This document shows, in pieces, positions 1 to 8,212 of a stretch of DNA of 64,000 bases; positions within the stretch are counted from its first letter, which is position 1; each line of letters starts with the position of its first letter. A program made the position numbers and the translations under genes. The notes under the pieces are model-generated. The model worked only from the letters and a program-made list of their open reading frames with translations. It did no database searches and had not been told where the DNA came from. The DNA is from Arthrobacter rhizosphaerae (lineage in GTDB: Bacteria > Actinomycetota > Actinomycetes > Actinomycetales > Micrococcaceae). The stretch is taken from the NCBI RefSeq assembly GCF_023062595.1, contig NZ_JALLAN010000011.1:110202-174201 (forward strand). Reading direction: 5' to 3'.

Positions 1-1
1 T

Positions 2-1396
2 TTCCGGCCCAAGGTGGGTGAGCTGCTCACTAATACCCTGTTGCTGATAGTGATCGTTGTTCCGGCCACCCTGGTGATGGGCGTGGGCAGTGCCTGGCTC
101 GTGGAACGCACCACGCTGCGTGGCCACAAGGTCTGGGCTGTGCTGTTAGCGGCACCGCTGGCTATTCCGGCCTTCGTCAACAGCTACTCCTGGGTATCCG
201 CAATCCCTTCGCTGGAGGGTGTCTGGTCCGGCTCACTGATCGCAGTACTCTCGTATTTCCCCCTGGTCTACATCCCCGCAGCAGCCACGCTCACGCGCCT
301 TGACCCTGCGATTGAACAATCCGCCGGGGCCCTTGGACTCGGGCCGTGGCGGGTTTTTTTCCGGGTGGTCCTTCCCCAGCTGCGGCTTGCCATCACGGGC
401 GGAGGATTGCTCGTGGGGCTCCACCTGCTGGCCGAATACGGCGCCTTTGCCATGATCCGCTTTGAGACTTTTACGACGGCGATCATGCAGCAGTATGCTT
501 CCACCTTCAATGGCACCGCAGGGAACATGCTTGCCAGTGTGCTGGTGTTCTTCTGCCTGATATTGCTGGTGCTTGAAGCCCGGAGCCGCGGTACCGCGCG
601 CTACGCCAGGATCGGCTCGGGGGCACAGGCCAAGCCGTACAGGCTCGCCCTTGGCCGGTACCAGGTACCCGGTCAGATGGCCGTGACGGCACTGGTGGCG
701 GTGTCGCTGGCCCTGCCATTGTGGTTCGTGCTGCGCTGGATCATCGCTGGCGGGGCTGAGATCTGGGATCTTGATGAGCTGCTCCCCGCACTCCTGCAGA
801 CCCTGGGACTGGGGCTGGCCGGTGCGCTGGCTGCCACCGTCGTCGCGTTTCCCATGGCCTACCTTGCGGTGCGCCACCCCGGCTGGTTCACCAAGTCCCT
901 CGAACTGTCCAACTACGTCACCAGCTCAATGCCCGGAATCGTTGTAGGCCTGGCGTTCGTGACGGTTGCCATCAATGTCATGCCCGACCTTTACCAAACC
1001 ACCGGGCTGTTGGTGGCGGCCTATGTGCTGCTGTTTATTCCGCGCGCCCTGGTCAATCTCCGGGCCGGGTTGGCTCAGGCCCCGAAGGAGCTGGACGAGG
1101 CAGCCCAGGCCCTGGGGAAGTCGCCGTTCATGGCCTTCGTCCGGGTCACGCTCCGCTTGAGCGCCCCGGCGGCCGCCGGTGGAGCGGCACTGGTATTCCT
1201 GGCCGTCGTCACGGAACTGACAGCGACCTTGCTCCTCTCCCCCAACGGCACCACCACCCTGGCAACATCATTTTGGAACAAGAGCAGCGAGATCGACTAT
1301 GCCGGTGCGGCGCCTTATGCGCTGCTCATGATCCTGCTGTCCGCGCCCATGACCTACCTTCTCTTCCAGCAGTCCAAGAAAGCAGCGGGACAGTGA
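2..1396 (+). CDS. Fbp-type ABC transporter permease (5' end outside window)
   Basis: This is the inner-membrane permease of a binding-protein-dependent importer, most like the iron(III)/thiamine group (FbpB/AfuB). Hydrophobic helices run through the whole protein. It carries two permease halves, each with an EAA-type cytoplasmic loop: one around EQSAGALGLGPWR in the first half, one around DEAAQALGKSPF in the second. That two-in-one layout is typical of FbpB. The reading frame is open from base 2. A GTG at 14 could serve as a start, but the FbpB family usually has 30-60 more N-terminal residues, so I treat the gene as truncated by the window edge. Its stop overlaps the start of the ATPase gene (GTGA). 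A substrate-binding protein would be expected upstream and is not visible. The substrate is inferred from family only. Confidence 0.85.
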   Translation, partial: FRPKVGELLTNTLLLIVIVVPATLVMGVGSAWLVERTTLRGHKVWAVLLAAPLAIPAFVNSYSWVSAIPSLEGVWSGSLIAVLSYFPLVYIPAAATLTRLDPAIEQSAGALGLGPWRVFFRVVLPQLRLAITGGGLLVGLHLLAEYGAFAMIRFETFTTAIMQQYASTFNGTAGNMLASVLVFFCLILLVLEARSRGTARYARIGSGAQAKPYRLALGRYQVPGQMAVTALVAVSLALPLWFVLRWIIAGGAEIWDLDELLPALLQTLGLGLAGALAATVVAFPMAYLAVRHPGWFTKSLELSNYVTSSMPGIVVGLAFVTVAINVMPDLYQTTGLLVAAYVLLFIPRALVNLRAGLAQAPKELDEAAQALGKSPFMAFVRVTLRLSAPAAAGGAALVFLAVVTELTATLLLSPNGTTTLATSFWNKSSEIDYAGAAPYALLMILLSAPMTYLLFQQSKKAAGQ

Positions 1397-2556
1397 CAGA
1401 ACAAGCGCCCACACGGCTCCCCGAACCCCGCATTTCCGCATCGGTGGAGCCCACCACCAACAGTCACCTGGTTATCGATTCAGTCACGAAAAACTTTGGA
1501 TCGCAGGCAGTTCTCCAGGGTGTTAATCTCTCGGTAGCCCAAGGTGGAACCACCGCTATTGTGGGGCCTTCAGGCTCCGGTAAGACCACCCTCCTCCGTC
1601 TCATCGCGGGCTTCGAGCACCCCGGGACGGGGACCATCGAGCTGAATCGGAAGACTGTAGCGGGCGACGGCGTCTGGATCCCGGCGCACAAGCGCCAGGT
1701 CGGATATGTGGCCCAGGATGGCGCACTGTTCCCGCACCTGACCGTGGGACAGAACATAGCGTTCGGGCTTGACCACGGGAAGCTGGCGGGAGGCCGGAAG
1801 GGTGTCGCAGCACGGGTCGGGGAGCTGCTGGACATGGTCTCCTTGGATGCCTCCATGGCCAAGCGCCGGCCGCATCAGCTCTCCGGCGGACAACAGCAGC
1901 GGGTGGCTCTAGCCCGCGCCTTGGCGCGCGAGCCGGAACTCATGCTCCTTGATGAGCCCTTTTCCGCACTTGACGCCGGCCTCCGCGTCGCCACGCGCCG
2001 CGCCGTGGCCAAAGTGCTCAACGAAGCCGGGGTCACCACCATCCTGGTCACCCACGACCAAGCCGAGGCACTTTCCTTCGCGGATCAGGTGGCCGTGATG
2101 CGGGACGGCAAGCTGGCCCAGATCGGCAACCCGTTCGTGGTGTACACGCGTCCCACCGACAGGGCCACCGCGGAGTTCCTGGGTGACGCCGTCATCCTGG
2201 ACGCGTGGATGGAAGGGTCATTGGCCACGTGTTCTCTGGGAGGAATTCCCGTCCGGAGGCCACCCGCCCAGGGCCTGGTCCAGCTCATGCTCCGGCCGGA
2301 ACAGATCCGCATTGCCGAGGACGGGCCCATCCGCGGCGTGGTTGTGGACACGGATTACTTTGGGCCTGAGACCACGGTGCGGCTGCAGCTCGCCATCCCA
2401 CCGGAACTTGCGGCGGGGGCGAAAGCGGATCACCGGTACCCGGGTGGAGGCGAAATCATCACCATCCGCCACTGGAATGCGTCCATTGCCCGGCCCGGGA
2501 TGGAACTGTGCCTGCGGGTTGTGGGCGAGGCCGTGGCTTTCCCTGTCGGCGGCTAG
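1393..2556 (+). CDS. ABC transporter ATP-binding protein (iron/thiamine Fbp type)
   Basis: This is the ATPase of the importer begun by the preceding permease. It has Walker A (GPSGSGKTT), a Q-loop region near YVAQDGALFPHL, the signature LSGGQQQRVALARAL, Walker B (LMLLDEPFSALD) and the H-loop (TILVTHDQAEAL). A C-terminal TOBE-like extension of about 110 residues follows, as in FbpC/PotA proteins. The frame is open upstream to 1273, but GTG at 1393 overlapping the permease stop is the natural, translationally coupled start (387 aa). Its TAG stop shares bases with the stop of the convergent nagB, so the two coding regions meet with no spacer. The transported substrate (ferric iron, thiamine or similar) cannot be read from this subunit. 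Confidence 0.9.
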   Translation: MTEQAPTRLPEPRISASVEPTTNSHLVIDSVTKNFGSQAVLQGVNLSVAQGGTTAIVGPSGSGKTTLLRLIAGFEHPGTGTIELNRKTVAGDGVWIPAHKRQVGYVAQDGALFPHLTVGQNIAFGLDHGKLAGGRKGVAARVGELLDMVSLDASMAKRRPHQLSGGQQQRVALARALAREPELMLLDEPFSALDAGLRVATRRAVAKVLNEAGVTTILVTHDQAEALSFADQVAVMRDGKLAQIGNPFVVYTRPTDRATAEFLGDAVILDAWMEGSLATCSLGGIPVRRPPAQGLVQLMLRPEQIRIAEDGPIRGVVVDTDYFGPETTVRLQLAIPPELAAGAKADHRYPGGGEIITIRHWNASIARPGMELCLRVVGEAVAFPVGG

Positions 2557-3338
2557 CGGTACGAAAGCAGTTGCTCGTTGAGCTCCTGCGCCTCCCGGTA
2601 GTAATCCAGCAAGGTCAGGTCTGCCGCCGCGGCCGGGTCCAGGATGACGACGGCCTGAGGATGCAGTTGCAGCACTGAAGCAGGGCAATGGGCGCTGACC
2701 GGTCCCTCGACCATCGCGCGGACGGCGTTGGCCTTGTTAGAGCCCATTGCCACGAGTACGGCCCAACGAGCTTCCCGGATGGTTCCCAGTCCCTGGGTCA
2801 GGCAAAGTCGCGGGACGTTCCCCTCCGGAAAGAAGCGGGCGTTATCCTCCCGCGTCGCTCCCGCCAGGGTTTTCACCCTGGTGCGGGATTCCAGGGACGA
2901 CGTTGGTTCGTTAAAGCCAATGTGGCCGTTGGCGCCGATACCCAGGATCTGGACGTCCACCCCTCCGGCGGACACAATGGCGGCATCGTAGCGCTGTGCC
3001 TCTCCCCTCAGGTTGGGGGCGTCTCCGCGAGGGGTGAAAAGGTGCTCCAGCGGGAGGTCCACGTGATCCACGAGTTCCCGCCGGATGGTGGACCAATAGG
3101 ACTGTTCATGTTCGGCCGGCAGTCCGGCATATTCGTCCAGCGTGAAGGCCCTGACCTGGCTGAAACTGAGTTGCTCCTCACGATGGCGCCGGATGAGTTC
3201 CAAGTACGTCGTCCTTGGGCTGCTGCCGGTAGCCAGTCCAAGGACTGCCGGTCCGCGCCGGATGCGGGCTTCAATAATATCGGCAGCCCGCGCACCCACC
3301 TGTTCGGCTGATTCACACAGCAGTATCTGCACGGTCAT
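2553..3338 (-). CDS. nagB: Glucosamine-6-phosphate deaminase NagB
   Basis: NagB converts glucosamine-6-phosphate to fructose-6-phosphate and ammonia, the last step of GlcNAc entry into glycolysis. It is a cytoplasmic protein of 262 aa, a normal length. Visible family motifs are FTLDEYAGL (catalytic Asp region) and GIGANGHIGFNEP (the active-site Asn/His/Glu loop). The ATG at 3338 is preceded by AAGGAA; longer upstream starts would only add sequence that overlaps nagA. It is the third gene of a leftward nagE-nagA-nagB operon. The end of nagA overlaps its start by 26 bp, so translation is probably coupled. Assignment is firm from motif and operon context. Confidence 0.96.
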   Translation of the reverse strand: MTVQILLCESAEQVGARAADIIEARIRRGPAVLGLATGSSPRTTYLELIRRHREEQLSFSQVRAFTLDEYAGLPAEHEQSYWSTIRRELVDHVDLPLEHLFTPRGDAPNLRGEAQRYDAAIVSAGGVDVQILGIGANGHIGFNEPTSSLESRTRVKTLAGATREDNARFFPEGNVPRLCLTQGLGTIREARWAVLVAMGSNKANAVRAMVEGPVSAHCPASVLQLHPQAVVILDPAAAADLTLLDYYREAQELNEQLLSYR

Positions 3339-4590
3339 TTCCTTCCTGTTTGATTTGCGCGCCTTTAATTTGTGAGCCAGCTCGATAGACCTGCAGCACT
3401 TCGAGTTCGTCGTTGGTAACAAGCAGGTCTGCCCTGTAACCCCTAAGGAGGGCGCCAATTTGATTCAGGCCTATGAGGCGGGCTGGTGTGTAGGACGCCG
3501 CGGTGACAGCGTCAGTAAGCGGTATTCCCCATTCGACGCACCGGCGCACGTTTCCCAGAAGCCTGCTGGTCCCCCCTGCGATGGCCCCAGGCACCCCGTC
3601 TCCGCCGCTGGGGTCTAACCGGGCAATTCCCTCACGAACCGTCACTTCCAGGCTGCCAAGGGTGTACGGACCATCAGCCATCCCTGCTGCTGCCATCGAA
3701 TCTGTAATCAGCGCGATCGATCGCGGACCGACGAGGGCGAAGACCATACGGACGATCTCAGGGTCAAGATGAACACCGTCGGCGATGAGCTCCAGGACCA
3801 TCTGTTCGGAGTTTTGCTGGGCCGCCTGAAGCAGGACAGCAACCGGCCCTGGCAGGCGGTGCTCGAGCGGGGGCATCCGGTTGAACAGGTGGGTGGCCGA
3901 CCAAGGCCGACTGCCGTCCGGAGGTGTCTCCTGCAAGGCTTCCCGCGTCCGGGCTGCGGTGGCATCCGTGTGGCCAAGCGATGGGACCACCCCATATTCC
4001 CGGCATAACGCCACGAGCTCGGTAAATTGTGCTGTCTCCGGGGCGAGGGTAAGCGAACGGACCGTGCCCCGGCCGGCGTCGAGCCACTGCTTAAGCAGCG
4101 CAGGGTCACCGTCAATAATGGCCGAGGGGTCCTGGGCCCCGCACATGCTTTTGGTGATGAATGGCCCTTCGAGGTGCAATCCCGCCAGGATCCCCTCCTC
4201 CACCAGTTCCCGCAGCACCAGGATCTGTTCAAGCAATACAGCCGAAGGTGCCGAAACGAGAGAGGCAAGCAGCGACGTCGTCCCATTCGCAGCGTGTTGA
4301 CCGGCTGCCTGGCGGGCGGCCTGGTGATCTGCGGAGAAGGTGTGCCCGAAACCCCCGTGGCAATGGACATCGACGAGCCCGGGCAGGATCAAAGGCACTC
4401 GTGTTATTTCTACGTCGACGCCGGTGGGCAGTTCGGCGGTCGGGCCGCACCACCTGATGCGGTCACCTGCGATCACCACCGTGGCGTCGTCGATCACTTC
4501 GCCGCCCGGCAGGCCGGTGATGAGGCGCCCCCGCAGTCCCAGCCCGCCGTCGTCGTTCTCTTCCAAAATCAACGAACTGTCAGCTGGCAT
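3313..4590 (-). CDS. nagA: N-acetylglucosamine-6-phosphate deacetylase NagA
   Basis: NagA removes acetate from GlcNAc-6-phosphate to give glucosamine-6-phosphate for NagB. It belongs to the amidohydrolase superfamily, 425 aa from the chosen start. Motifs seen are the metal-site DVHCHGGFG, HLEGPF, the histidine segment SLGHTDA and the catalytic-Asp segment ITDSMAAAG. The start MPADSSL at 4590 was chosen because it overlaps the end of the EIIC gene by 11 bp and begins just ahead of the conserved amidohydrolase sequence. An upstream in-frame ATG at 4683 would add 31 residues that lie inside the EIIC gene. It sits between nagE and nagB in one operon. Confidence 0.95.
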   Translation of the reverse strand: MPADSSLILEENDDGGLGLRGRLITGLPGGEVIDDATVVIAGDRIRWCGPTAELPTGVDVEITRVPLILPGLVDVHCHGGFGHTFSADHQAARQAAGQHAANGTTSLLASLVSAPSAVLLEQILVLRELVEEGILAGLHLEGPFITKSMCGAQDPSAIIDGDPALLKQWLDAGRGTVRSLTLAPETAQFTELVALCREYGVVPSLGHTDATAARTREALQETPPDGSRPWSATHLFNRMPPLEHRLPGPVAVLLQAAQQNSEQMVLELIADGVHLDPEIVRMVFALVGPRSIALITDSMAAAGMADGPYTLGSLEVTVREGIARLDPSGGDGVPGAIAGGTSRLLGNVRRCVEWGIPLTDAVTAASYTPARLIGLNQIGALLRGYRADLLVTNDELEVLQVYRAGSQIKGAQIKQEGNDRADTAV

Positions 4591-5863
4591 CGGCTTTGGC
4601 CATCGAGCCGTTCTCGTCGGTTTCGTCTTCGCGTCCCATGGTTCGCAGGTTCCAGCGCCTGATGACGAACCGGAAAACCACATAATAGACGGCGGCGTAG
4701 CCGAACCCGATGGGGATCAGCCACAACGGATTCTGGGCGATGCCGAAGTTGAGGACGTAGTCAATGGCTCCGGCGGAGAACCCAAAACCATGATGGATGC
4801 CGAGGAAATTTACCAGCATCATTGATGTCCCGGTGAGTACGGCGTGAACGAGATACAGGGGCCAGGCCACGAACATGAAAGAGAATTCCAAAGGTTCCGT
4901 AATGCCGGTGAGGAAGGCGGTGAGACCTGTGGACAGCATCACGCCGCCGACAATCTTCTTCTGGCCTGGCTTTGCTTCCTGCCAGATTGCCAGCGCTGCC
5001 GCCGGCAGGGCGAACATCATGATGGGGAAGAATCCGGTCATGAAGACACCCGCAGTTGGGTCGCCAGCGAAGAACCGGTTCAAATCGCCGTGGGCACCGT
5101 CGTAGTCACCGATGATGAACCAGACAATCGAGTTCAGGATGTGGTGCAATCCCAGCGGTATGAGCAGCCGATTGAGTGTTCCGTAAACTCCGCTTCCCAC
5201 AACCGTGTTATCGGCCACGGTATTGCCGACAGCCGTCAATCCCGTATTGAACAACGGGTAGAGGAGGGCCATCACCACGCCGATCACGATGGCCGCAAAG
5301 GACGTGAGGATGGGTACAAGACGACGGCCTGCAAAGAATCCCAGCCAGTCGGGCAGGGTGGTGCGGTGGAACCGCTGCCACAGCCAGGCCGTCGTAAGGC
5401 CCATCACGATGCCGGCCAGCACGCCGTAGTTGATGACCGGATCTTTACCGCCCTCGGGCGCAGCGCCGAGCACAAGGGGCGCCATAACTTTGAAAACGTT
5501 GGTCAGAACCAGGAAGCCGACGACAGCGGCCAGCGCCGTGGACCCGTCACCCTTCTTGGCGAAGCCAAAGGAAATGCCGACGGCGAAGAGCAGCGGAAGG
5601 TTCTCGAACAGGGCGCCACCTGCTGCACCAATGACCTGGGCAACTGTGGTGAGGGATTCGAACCGTCCGAGGAGATCGTCCTGGCCCAGGCGCAAAAGAA
5701 GGGCCGCGGCCGGAAGGGCTGCAATGGGGAGCATAAGGCTGCGCCCGAACCGCTGCAGGTTCTGTAAGGCCTTGCCGCTGCCCTTGGCGGCTTTTCCAGT
5801 GGCGGGCGCCGGTTCGGCCAGCGTGCTGCGCCCACTGGGAGGGGCGGTGTTCTCTGAGCTCAT
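4580..5863 (-). CDS. nagE: PTS N-acetylglucosamine-type EIIC permease
   Basis: This is the membrane channel subunit of a glucose-superfamily phosphotransferase system, about 427 aa with multiple hydrophobic helices. It carries the EIIC signature GITEPLEF. The specificity for GlcNAc is inferred from position: nagA and nagB follow in the same operon. No EIIB domain is fused to it; EIIB is a separate gene on the other strand. The start MSSENT at 5863 follows GAGGATCTCC; longer starts at 5875 or 5953 are possible but less well supported. The first 40 residues are hydrophilic. Transcription probably starts in the shared divergent region, where a DasR/NagR-like palindrome lies at 5933-5948. Confidence 0.92.
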   Translation of the reverse strand: MSSENTAPPSGRSTLAEPAPATGKAAKGSGKALQNLQRFGRSLMLPIAALPAAALLLRLGQDDLLGRFESLTTVAQVIGAAGGALFENLPLLFAVGISFGFAKKGDGSTALAAVVGFLVLTNVFKVMAPLVLGAAPEGGKDPVINYGVLAGIVMGLTTAWLWQRFHRTTLPDWLGFFAGRRLVPILTSFAAIVIGVVMALLYPLFNTGLTAVGNTVADNTVVGSGVYGTLNRLLIPLGLHHILNSIVWFIIGDYDGAHGDLNRFFAGDPTAGVFMTGFFPIMMFALPAAALAIWQEAKPGQKKIVGGVMLSTGLTAFLTGITEPLEFSFMFVAWPLYLVHAVLTGTSMMLVNFLGIHHGFGFSAGAIDYVLNFGIAQNPLWLIPIGFGYAAVYYVVFRFVIRRWNLRTMGREDETDENGSMAKADAS

Positions 5864-5932
5864 GGAGATCCTCATTTCAATGCGGTTCAAGGAAGCTTGT
5901 GCGGAAGTGCGGGATTCAGTAGAGTCATTCCA

Positions 5933-5948
5933 GCTGGTTATAACCAGT
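5933..5948. promoter_or_regulatory. DasR/NagR-type operator (dre-like palindrome)
   Basis: GCTGGTTATAACCAGT contains the perfect 14-bp palindrome CTGGTTATAACCAG. It closely resembles the dre consensus of Streptomyces DasR, ACTGGTCTAGACCAGT (established knowledge). It lies in the 209-bp divergent region between nagE and the EIIB gene, and a GntR/UTRA regulator is the third gene of the rightward unit. I infer that this regulator binds here and controls both arms. Confidence 0.82.
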
Positions 5949-6072
5949 GGCATTCATCACTTTGAGGTGTGCAGGGCTAAGTTGTCAACCACGATCCCGG
6001 AATGGGCATCACGACTCGCCAGCCAAATCATTGTGGAGACGACAAAACTTGAAGTGGACCAAAGGAGTGGAC

Positions 6073-6303
6073 ATGTCGAAAGCAGAAATCATCCTCGCCG
6101 CCCTGGGCGGAGCGGACAACGTCGAAGAAATCGAAGGGTGCATCACGCGGCTTCGGACCGAAGTCGTTGACGCTGCCCGTGTTGACCAGGCGGCGCTCAA
6201 GGCCGCCGGTGCGCACGGGGTCATGATGGCGGGAACTGTGGTGCAAGTGGTCGTCGGACCCGAAGCCGAGAGTCTGGCCGAAGACATCCAGGACCTGATG
6301 TGA
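6073..6303 (+). CDS. PTS GlcNAc-type EIIB subunit
   Basis: This is the stand-alone EIIB phosphocarrier, 76 aa, cytoplasmic. The phosphorylated cysteine is Cys23 in the motif EGCITRLR, typical of the glucose/GlcNAc family. It passes phosphate from EIIA to the sugar taken up by the EIIC on the opposite strand. The ATG at 6073 follows AAAGGAG at good distance. An upstream in-frame start at 5947 overlaps the operator and has no ribosome site. Its stop overlaps the GTG start of the EIIA gene (GTGA), so the two are translationally coupled. Confidence 0.93.
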   Translation: MSKAEIILAALGGADNVEEIEGCITRLRTEVVDAARVDQAALKAAGAHGVMMAGTVVQVVVGPEAESLAEDIQDLM

Positions 6304-6785
6304 GCACCACTGCACACACGGACGCGCTCACCGTAGCGGCGCCCCTGCCCGGCCTTCTCATTCCCCTCAGCGAGGTGCCGGACCCTGTCTTCGCCAAGGG
6401 TCTTGTCGGCGGTGGGGCCGCCATCATTCCTCACGAGGACGCCGGCACGCTGACAGCCGTCGCCCCTCTCGACGGCGTAGTTTTCAAGGTCATGCCACAC
6501 GCCTACATCGTGCAACACCCCTCCGGGCCAGCAGTGCTCGTCCACGTGGGAATCGACACCGTCAAACTGCAGGGTGAAGGATTCACCGTGCATGCGCAGA
6601 AGGGCGACCATGTGCGCACGGGCGACCCCATGATCAGCGTGGACGCAGCCTTCGTGCGATCGAAGAACCTCAGCATGTGCAGCCCCGTCGTGGTGTTGGA
6701 CACCGCACCGGACGCCGCGGATGTCCTCACGGCCGGTTCCCATGTCGAAGCAGGCGGATACCTCTTCGCTCTGCCCGGAAAGTAA
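6300..6785 (+). CDS. PTS glucose-family EIIA subunit
   Basis: This is a 161-aa cytoplasmic EIIA of the Crr/glucose family. The phospho-accepting histidine is His82 in VHVGIDTV, with the partner histidine His67 in PHAYIV. It takes phosphate from HPr and hands it to EIIB. The GTG start overlaps the EIIB stop. In enteric bacteria this domain is encoded elsewhere (crr) or fused to NagE; here EIIA, EIIB and EIIC are three separate polypeptides in one island. Whether it also serves other sugars cannot be told from sequence. Confidence 0.92.
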   Translation: MSTTAHTDALTVAAPLPGLLIPLSEVPDPVFAKGLVGGGAAIIPHEDAGTLTAVAPLDGVVFKVMPHAYIVQHPSGPAVLVHVGIDTVKLQGEGFTVHAQKGDHVRTGDPMISVDAAFVRSKNLSMCSPVVVLDTAPDAADVLTAGSHVEAGGYLFALPGK

Positions 6786-7508
6786 GTGATGAATACCGCC
6801 GGCGAGCTGAAGCATGTATGGGTGCGCAAACAACTACAGGAACTGGTTGCCACCGAGCTGAAGCCCGGGGATGCACTTCTTGGCGAGCGCCAGTTGGAAG
6901 AGCAGTTTGGAGTCTCCCGAATTACGGTGCGCCGGGCAATCTCCGATCTCGTCCAGGATGGCGCCTTGGTGCGCATCAAGGGCAAGGGAACGTTCGTCTC
7001 ACACGGGCTGGTGCGATCCACTCTGCACCTGGCCTCGTTCAACGAAGACATGCGGGCCGCCGGTTTTGAACCCAGCACACTCGTCATCACTGCCGCCACG
7101 GCCGTACCACCGGAACCGGCAGCCGAGCATCTGGGGTTGGCGTCAGGGCAAGAGGCGTATCAGGTCAGCCGGGTCCGATTGGCCAACGGGGCGCCCGTTA
7201 GCGTGGATGAGTCCTGGCTGCCACCCCGGCTGCTGCCCGGTTTGCTTGAAGAGGACCTCACTGGATCCCTCTACCGGATCCTGTCAGCCTCGGGCTTTCC
7301 CGTACAGCATGCGGAACAGACCGTTGAAGCAGCGGCGGTATCGACGGCGACGGCCGCTCTGCTGGACATCGAGCCAGGCGCACCGGTCCTGCTGTTCCGG
7401 CGCCGTTCATTCACCGGACCCGCGGATCCGGGCACGCCGGTTGAATACTCCACCTCCACGTACCGCTCCGACCGGTACCAGATCTCCATGCGCCTGGAGC
7501 TCGGGTAG
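6786..7508 (+). CDS. GntR/UTRA-family regulator of GlcNAc genes (NagR/DasR-like)
   Basis: A 240-aa transcription regulator. The N-terminal winged-helix of GntR type is visible (LGERQLEEQFGVSRITVRRA, then VRIKGKGTFVS), followed by a C-terminal UTRA ligand-binding domain (VSVDESWLP, ending EYSTSTYRSDRY). UTRA members of the NagR/DasR group sense GlcNAc-6-P or GlcN-6-P (family knowledge). It is the third gene after EIIB and EIIA and starts directly after the EIIA stop (GTG 6786, or ATG 6789). The dre-like palindrome upstream of the operon supports local autoregulation plus control of nagEAB. It ends 4 bp short of the convergent YdeI-like gene. Confidence 0.92.
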   Translation: MMNTAGELKHVWVRKQLQELVATELKPGDALLGERQLEEQFGVSRITVRRAISDLVQDGALVRIKGKGTFVSHGLVRSTLHLASFNEDMRAAGFEPSTLVITAATAVPPEPAAEHLGLASGQEAYQVSRVRLANGAPVSVDESWLPPRLLPGLLEEDLTGSLYRILSASGFPVQHAEQTVEAAAVSTATAALLDIEPGAPVLLFRRRSFTGPADPGTPVEYSTSTYRSDRYQISMRLELG

Positions 7509-7511
7509 GCC

Positions 7512-8150
7512 TCAGCCCAACCCTGCCCCGGACACCGGCGAAGATTCGTCGCCGGTACCGGCTGGCCTCTTTTTCTGCGGAAAAGGGCTTTCATGGCGGG
7601 CGAGCATCGCTACGAAATCATCAATCCTCTTCGCGCGGGCTTCAGGCTGCTTCGCAGAGGTGGTGCGGTAGTACAGCGCATAACGGTTGACTGAGGTCAG
7701 AACATCGAACATGGCCTGGGCATCGGGCACCGCGGCGATAGCTTCCGCGAGGTCCTCGGGAATAACAGCTGAAGCCTGCCCTGGATAGGCCTCCTCCCAG
7801 CGCCCATCGGCTTTGGCGGCATCGACGGCGGCCCGTCCCGCAGGAGTCATCCTGCCATCCGCCTCCAACCGCTCAACATGGCCAACGTTCCGGAGTGACC
7901 AGCGGCTCTTCCTCCCCCTTGGCGTCATCCGCTGGATATAGCTCGCATCATCACGCCGCTTAACCTGGCCATCGATCCAGCCGAAGCACAGCGCCTCGTC
8001 CAGGGCGGCGTCGTAATCCAGTTCGGTGACCGAGCCGCCCTTCTTATGCAAAACCAGCCAGACCCCGGGGCTGGAGGTGTGATGGTTTTCCAGCCAGCGG
8101 CGCCATTCCGTGGCGTCCTTCACCAGAAGTTCCTCGAGTTCAACGGCCAT
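7512..8150 (-). CDS. YdeI/OmpD-associated family protein
   Basis: A protein of about 212 aa of the YdeI/OmpD-associated family (bacteriocin-protection-like, DUF1905-related). The segments VWLVLHKKGGSVTELDYDAALDEALCFGWIDGQVK and KSRWSLRNVGHVERLEADGRM are characteristic; positions are 8045-7900 approximately. The biochemical role of the family is not established. I prefer the ATG at 8150 (GGAG just upstream, begins MAVELEELL); an ATG at 8165 adds five residues. It converges on the nagR-like gene and has no obvious partner. Confidence 0.82.
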   Translation of the reverse strand: MAVELEELLVKDATEWRRWLENHHTSSPGVWLVLHKKGGSVTELDYDAALDEALCFGWIDGQVKRRDDASYIQRMTPRGRKSRWSLRNVGHVERLEADGRMTPAGRAAVDAAKADGRWEEAYPGQASAVIPEDLAEAIAAVPDAQAMFDVLTSVNRYALYYRTTSAKQPEARAKRIDDFVAMLARHESPFPQKKRPAGTGDESSPVSGAGLG

Positions 8151-8212
8151 GGCTCCATTGTGCATGCCATGATGGCCCTATCCGACATCCGGTGCCAGCC
8201 CGAGGAGGCATT

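Noticed and set aside
1273..1392. Upstream extension of the first ABC ATPase
   Set aside because: It lies wholly within the permease gene; GTG 1393 with GTGA coupling is natural.
4844..5767. 307-aa ORF antisense to the EIIC gene
   Set aside because: Composition is that of a high-GC shadow (His/Glu/Gly/Arg-rich), no ribosome site, and the opposite strand has an unambiguous PTS gene.
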